From assembly GCA_002692605.1 (NCBI GenBank), contig NZLE01000005.1:1-7459 (forward strand): 7,459 bases of DNA. Reading direction: 5' to 3'. The notes beneath the pieces are model-generated. The model was not told the origin of the DNA and made no database searches. It saw only the letters and a list, made by a program, of their open reading frames with translations. Both the position numbers and the translations under genes were made by a program. The DNA is from Opitutia bacterium (GTDB taxonomy: Bacteria > Verrucomicrobiota > Verrucomicrobiia > Opitutales > Seribacteraceae). Positions 4,489 to 7,459 of the stretch are shown here, in pieces (position 1 is the first letter of the stretch; each line of letters begins with the position of its first letter).

Positions 4489-7346
4489 CGCCCTTTTCTT
4501 TCTTTGGAGCAATCATGAGTCCTGCACGAATGAGGAAACAGGTCACAGGCACTTTCCAATGCATGACGAAAAAACCTTTCCTCGGACGACGAGGAACTCA
4601 TCGATTGGGTATCTCCGTCGGTGAAGGCTCGAGCCTTCCTAATCAATGCCTCTCTTTCCTCGGCTCTTCTCTCACTCCTCTTGCGAGTGTGTGCGAGAGA
4701 ATGGAAGAGTTTTCCGTCAATCCAAGTTTCCAAGCACGCAGTTCGGTAGTCCAAAGGGTTGGTTGACCAAATTGCCAGGTCGGCATCCTTGCCCACCTTG
4801 AGTGAACCGACCCATGAGTCAATCCCAAGCTGCTTTGCGGGATTGAGTGAAACGAACTTAAAGGCTTCGCTTTCGGACAACTTGCCATATTTGACGGCTT
4901 TTGCCGCTTCCAGATTTAATCTGCGGGCGTGATCGGGGGAATCGGAATTGAAGCTGACCACACAGCCTCGGCGATGCATCAGCGCGCCGGCATAGGGAAT
5001 GGCATCATAAACTTCGAATTTGTAGGCCCACCAATCCGAAAAGGTCGAGGCCCCGGCTCCATGCCTGGCGATCTCATCCGCAACCTTGTAGCCTTCCAAA
5101 ACGTGTTGCAGGCTTGCGACCCGGACACCGAAACTTTCCATGGTTCGGAGAAAGACAAGGATTTCATCCTGTCTGTAGGAATGGCAATGAATGAGCCTTT
5201 CTCCACGGATGATTTCCAGAATTGCCTCGAGTTCGAGATTTTTTTTGAAGGGGGCTTTTTCAAAGGTGGCTTGCTGCTTGAGGCGATCATATTCGAGGGC
5301 GGCGTTAAAACGGTTTTCGAAGAAAGTTTTGACGCCCATACGAGATTGAGGAAAGCGAGTGACGTATTTGTCTCCCCAGTTGGCCTGTTTCACGTTTTCT
5401 CCCAAGGCGAATTTGATCCCAGAGGGAGCTCGTTTCATGATGAGATTCATGGGTGAACTTCCCAAACGAAGTTTTATAACCGCATTTTGCCCGCCGATGG
5501 GATTGGCCGAACCATGAAGAAGGTTGCACGCGGTTACGCCTCCCGCAAGTTGCCATTCGAGATTTATGCTTTCCGAATTCACCACGTCCGCAATGCGAAC
5601 CATGGCCGTGGACGGTAGAGTGGATTCGTTGACGCCTCCCAAAATCATCGCATGGCTATGACAGTCTATGATTCCCGGTGTAAGGTGCTTTCCCTTTCCC
5701 TCGATAATCTTGGAGTCTTCGGGCAATTGCCCCTCCAAGTTCTTTCCAATGGAGAGAATTTTGCCGTTTTGAATCAGCAGATCCTGTCCTGTGAGGATCC
5801 CTTCGTCTTCACACGTCCAAAGTTTGAATCCTTTGAAGAGCACGGTCTCAGGGTTTTCAATGGGCTTTCGTTCCTTCCCCGGGAATTGGGCAATCGGTCC
5901 CGCATCGGGTTTGCTTGAGTTGGACTTGTTGGTATCCGCGGGCTCGTTTTCCGGACGCAAAAGGTGAGGAGTCCCGCGAATCCAAGTGGAATGAAGTTTT
6001 GCATTTTCCCTGAAAAAGGTCTTCCCTTCGGCTATTAGGAGATTGGCGACTTTACCTTTCTCCAAGGTGCCTACGGAGTTTTCAATGCCGCAAAGCTTGG
6101 CGGGATTGGTTGTCAACGCGGCAAGGGCTGCTTTTTCAGGTAAGCCCCGGGCAATCGCCTTCATTAGATTGGTTCGGAATTCACTTGGATCGCATCCGCT
6201 GGTGGTGAAGGACAAGGACTTCGTTTTCGAAGAAAACAATGAAGGCATGCTCGGGGCAAAATCCCAAGAGCGAAGTTGGTCGAGTGATATTTGCTCCCAA
6301 TCTTCCTCGTTGGGCAGTTTCGATGGGGTGGGAAAAACAAGGGGCAAGACGTAATGGTGCTCTGGAGACAAGGACAGATCGGGCCGTCTCCATTCTTGTC
6401 CGGTTGCGATGAGTATGGGTGGAGGAAGGGAGAATTCCTCACCTAGTTCGATGGCCTTTCTCATCATCAGGCAACTGCCTGGTTCCATCCAGACCGGAAA
6501 ACTTGAATTTGGTGGAAGGGAACGCAGAAGGCTTTCCGTTCCCTCATGCATGAAAAAGGGAACGCCCGTTGGGTTCCTTTTCTCAAATGCGATACGTTTG
6601 AGGGAATATTGCGTTTCCCAAAAAGTTTGTCGGATCACTGCGATTACGCCCATCAGAGAATTCGGATAGATAGAGGGAGAATTTCTTTTGCCTATCGGAT
6701 CAAAGGCAATGACCTGCCCAACCTCATCTTTGAGAATCCGCTCGTTCACAGGCCCGTCCATAAGAAGAACACAGGGTCCGGAACCTCGAAAAATTCCCTC
6801 GGTCGGAGCTAGGTGAGCGACCGTGAAGCCGTTTTCCCGAAGTTTTTCCCAATCCATCGAATTGCCCTCAAACTCGCGAGCTCTTTTTCTTTGAGGGTGG
6901 ACCCCCACCACTTCAAAACCGGGCCCTTTCCGAGCCGTTTCGGAATTTGGTGAGGGTAGGCCATGAAAGGATAGGTCGGCTGTTGCATCAAGGACACGCT
7001 CATGTCCAAGTTCAAGAAGGGCGGGTTTTTTCGGGCCCGCGAGCAGATAGGGATCGATGAAGCCCGGATAGATCGTTTTTCCAGTACAATTCCATTCTCT
7101 GTATCCTTCGGGCACCTTAGGTTTCTTTCCCACGAACTCTATGGAATCGTTCCTGATCAGCAGCAAGCCATCCTCTATTCGCTTGTTCGGGTTTAGCTGA
7201 ATGCTGGCGCCAACCAAGGCATGAAGCTTTGGTCCAGTGGGTTTTTCCCCGGGGAAAGGGAAACGCTCCGTGCAAAAACTCGTTTTCAGAAATCCCAAGA
7301 TTATTGCCCAAATGAGGCAACCTCGAATCCGGAAACTGAAACTCAT
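4485..7346 (-). CDS. Exported double amidohydrolase, N-half degenerate, C-half with intact metal site (953 aa)
   Basis: The ATG at 7344-7346 opens a signal peptide (RIRGCLIWAIILGFLKTSFC, then TE). Residues about 40-460 form a first amidohydrolase-type half: GLLLIRNDSIEFVG, then YPGFIDPYLLAG where HxH is expected (D98 kept, both His missing), and LTTNPAKLCGIENSVGTLEK. After a low-complexity linker (about 465-498), residues about 500-885 form a second half with a complete active site: PGIIDCHSHA (H563, H565), KFALGENVK (K645, candidate bridging lysine), IHCHSYRQDEI (H720 or H722), LQHVLEGYKVADEIA (H748), GASTFSDWWAYKFEVYDA and VSFNSDSPD (D802), then SLNPAKQLGIDSWVGSLK. This half belongs with imidazolonepropionase-like and Xaa-Pro/Xaa-Arg dipeptidase-like amidohydrolases; a secreted peptidase or amidase is plausible but the substrate is unknown. 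Residues about 890-953 are a charged, then Ser-, Cys- and His-bearing tail. It is translationally coupled to the 436-residue gene by ATGA. No clear Shine-Dalgarno precedes the start. Confidence 0.9.
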   Translation of the reverse strand: MSFSFRIRGCLIWAIILGFLKTSFCTERFPFPGEKPTGPKLHALVGASIQLNPNKRIEDGLLLIRNDSIEFVGKKPKVPEGYREWNCTGKTIYPGFIDPYLLAGPKKPALLELGHERVLDATADLSFHGLPSPNSETARKGPGFEVVGVHPQRKRAREFEGNSMDWEKLRENGFTVAHLAPTEGIFRGSGPCVLLMDGPVNERILKDEVGQVIAFDPIGKRNSPSIYPNSLMGVIAVIRQTFWETQYSLKRIAFEKRNPTGVPFFMHEGTESLLRSLPPNSSFPVWMEPGSCLMMRKAIELGEEFSLPPPILIATGQEWRRPDLSLSPEHHYVLPLVFPTPSKLPNEEDWEQISLDQLRSWDFAPSMPSLFSSKTKSLSFTTSGCDPSEFRTNLMKAIARGLPEKAALAALTTNPAKLCGIENSVGTLEKGKVANLLIAEGKTFFRENAKLHSTWIRGTPHLLRPENEPADTNKSNSSKPDAGPIAQFPGKERKPIENPETVLFKGFKLWTCEDEGILTGQDLLIQNGKILSIGKNLEGQLPEDSKIIEGKGKHLTPGIIDCHSHAMILGGVNESTLPSTAMVRIADVVNSESINLEWQLAGGVTACNLLHGSANPIGGQNAVIKLRLGSSPMNLIMKRAPSGIKFALGENVKQANWGDKYVTRFPQSRMGVKTFFENRFNAALEYDRLKQQATFEKAPFKKNLELEAILEIIRGERLIHCHSYRQDEILVFLRTMESFGVRVASLQHVLEGYKVADEIARHGAGASTFSDWWAYKFEVYDAIPYAGALMHRRGCVVSFNSDSPDHARRLNLEAAKAVKYGKLSESEAFKFVSLNPAKQLGIDSWVGSLKVGKDADLAIWSTNPLDYRTACLETWIDGKLFHSLAHTRKRSERRAEEREALIRKARAFTDGDTQSMSSSSSEERFFRHALESACDLFPHSCRTHDCSKERKGR
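4569..4596 (-). terminator. Weak terminator-like hairpin inside the end of the double amidohydrolase gene
   Basis: Read on the minus strand, TTCCTCG and CGAGGAA form a perfect 7-bp stem around a 5-base loop, followed by AGG and then six T residues. The structure lies in the coding tail, about 80 bases before the start of the next gene. The three-base gap before the T-tract weakens it as a terminator, and active translation through it should suppress it. It could lower expression of the downstream gene or be a chance match. Confidence 0.25.
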
Positions 7347-7417
7347 CTTGAGAAAAAGGCTAACTTTAGGACCGGATCTCTTGAAGTCTTTTTCCGTCCG
7401 TCAGGGATAAAAAAATT
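7347..7417 (-). other. AT-rich gap upstream of the double amidohydrolase
   Basis: These 71 bases separate the amidohydrolase start from the stop of the partial gene at the right edge. On the minus strand the gap begins with AAATTTTTTTATCC. No GC-rich hairpin is present, so I see no intrinsic terminator between the two genes; they may share a transcript. A TTGCTA (7427-7432, minus) followed after 17 bases by TATCCC is only a poor promoter match. No Shine-Dalgarno sequence stands out before the ATG. Confidence 0.3.
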
Positions 7418-7459
7418 TTATTCGGCTAGCAACTTTTCAATCTCAAGCTTGAGACGTTC
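7418..7459 (-). CDS. C-terminal end of a probable further minus-strand gene (5' end outside window)
   Basis: Reading in from the right edge on the minus strand gives 13 sense codons, ERLKLEIEKLLAE, followed by TAA at 7418-7420. The amphipathic, charged helix is a common style of protein C-terminus and suits a gene placed upstream of the amidohydrolase pair in the same direction. Thirteen codons are too few to prove coding or to name a family. If real, its 71-base spacing and the absence of a terminator suggest co-transcription with the amidohydrolases. Confidence 0.45.
   Translation of the reverse strand, partial: ERLKLEIEKLLAE

Noticed and set aside
7244..7257. Perfect 14-bp palindrome TTTCCCCGGGGAAA
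   Set aside because: It sits within codons just after the signal peptide of the double amidohydrolase, has no T-tract, and is best explained by the Pro-Phe-Pro-Gly-Glu-Lys codons.
7441..7454. Perfect 14-bp palindrome TCTCAAGCTTGAGA near the right edge, possible operator
   Set aside because: It lies inside the probable coding end of the partial gene, where it encodes Leu-Lys-Leu-Glu, and there is no second copy in the window.

Overview
The window looks like bacterial chromosome of moderate GC with long genes, weak or absent Shine-Dalgarno sequences and some GTG starts. The gene content (a probable sulfatase tail with HEAT-like repeats, a large GIDE/LemA membrane protein with a GYF_2 tail, and a pair of exported amidohydrolases) is typical of the Planctomycetes-Verrucomicrobia-Chlamydiae group. 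Verrucomicrobiota, perhaps Opitutae, is my best guess, but this rests on protein style alone and is low confidence.

Layout. At the left edge is the 3' end of a plus-strand gene whose HEAT-like C-terminus resembles the tail of sulfatases. A 229-base gap follows, holding a candidate promoter, a short structured stretch and a textbook intrinsic terminator that ends only 32 bases before the next start codon. The plus-strand gene at 625-3174 encodes an 849-residue multi-pass membrane protein with two GIDE domains, a canonical LemA domain and a C-terminal GYF_2 domain. Comparing its two halves suggests that the whole TM-GIDE-2TM-LemA module is duplicated, with a shortened, divergent first LemA copy.

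This gene converges, with only 3 bases between stop codons, on a minus-strand pair of amidohydrolase genes. The upstream partner (953 residues) is itself two amidohydrolase halves: the N-terminal half has lost the metal-binding HxH and the C-terminal half keeps a complete set of metal-binding residues. The downstream partner (436 residues) starts in an ATGA overlap and also lacks HxH. The pair therefore encodes three amidohydrolase-type modules of which only one looks catalytically competent, and both proteins carry an export signal. At the right edge are the last 13 codons of a probable further minus-strand gene upstream of the pair.

How the parts work together: the amidohydrolase pair is very probably one translationally coupled unit acting outside the cytoplasm, perhaps as a complex in peptide or amide hydrolysis; the substrate cannot be read from the sequence. 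The GIDE/LemA protein is most likely an envelope scaffold or stress-related protein with separate regulation. No mobile element, CRISPR array, tRNA or rRNA was seen. The least ordinary items are the duplicated GIDE-LemA architecture and the terminator-capped leader or small RNA in front of it.
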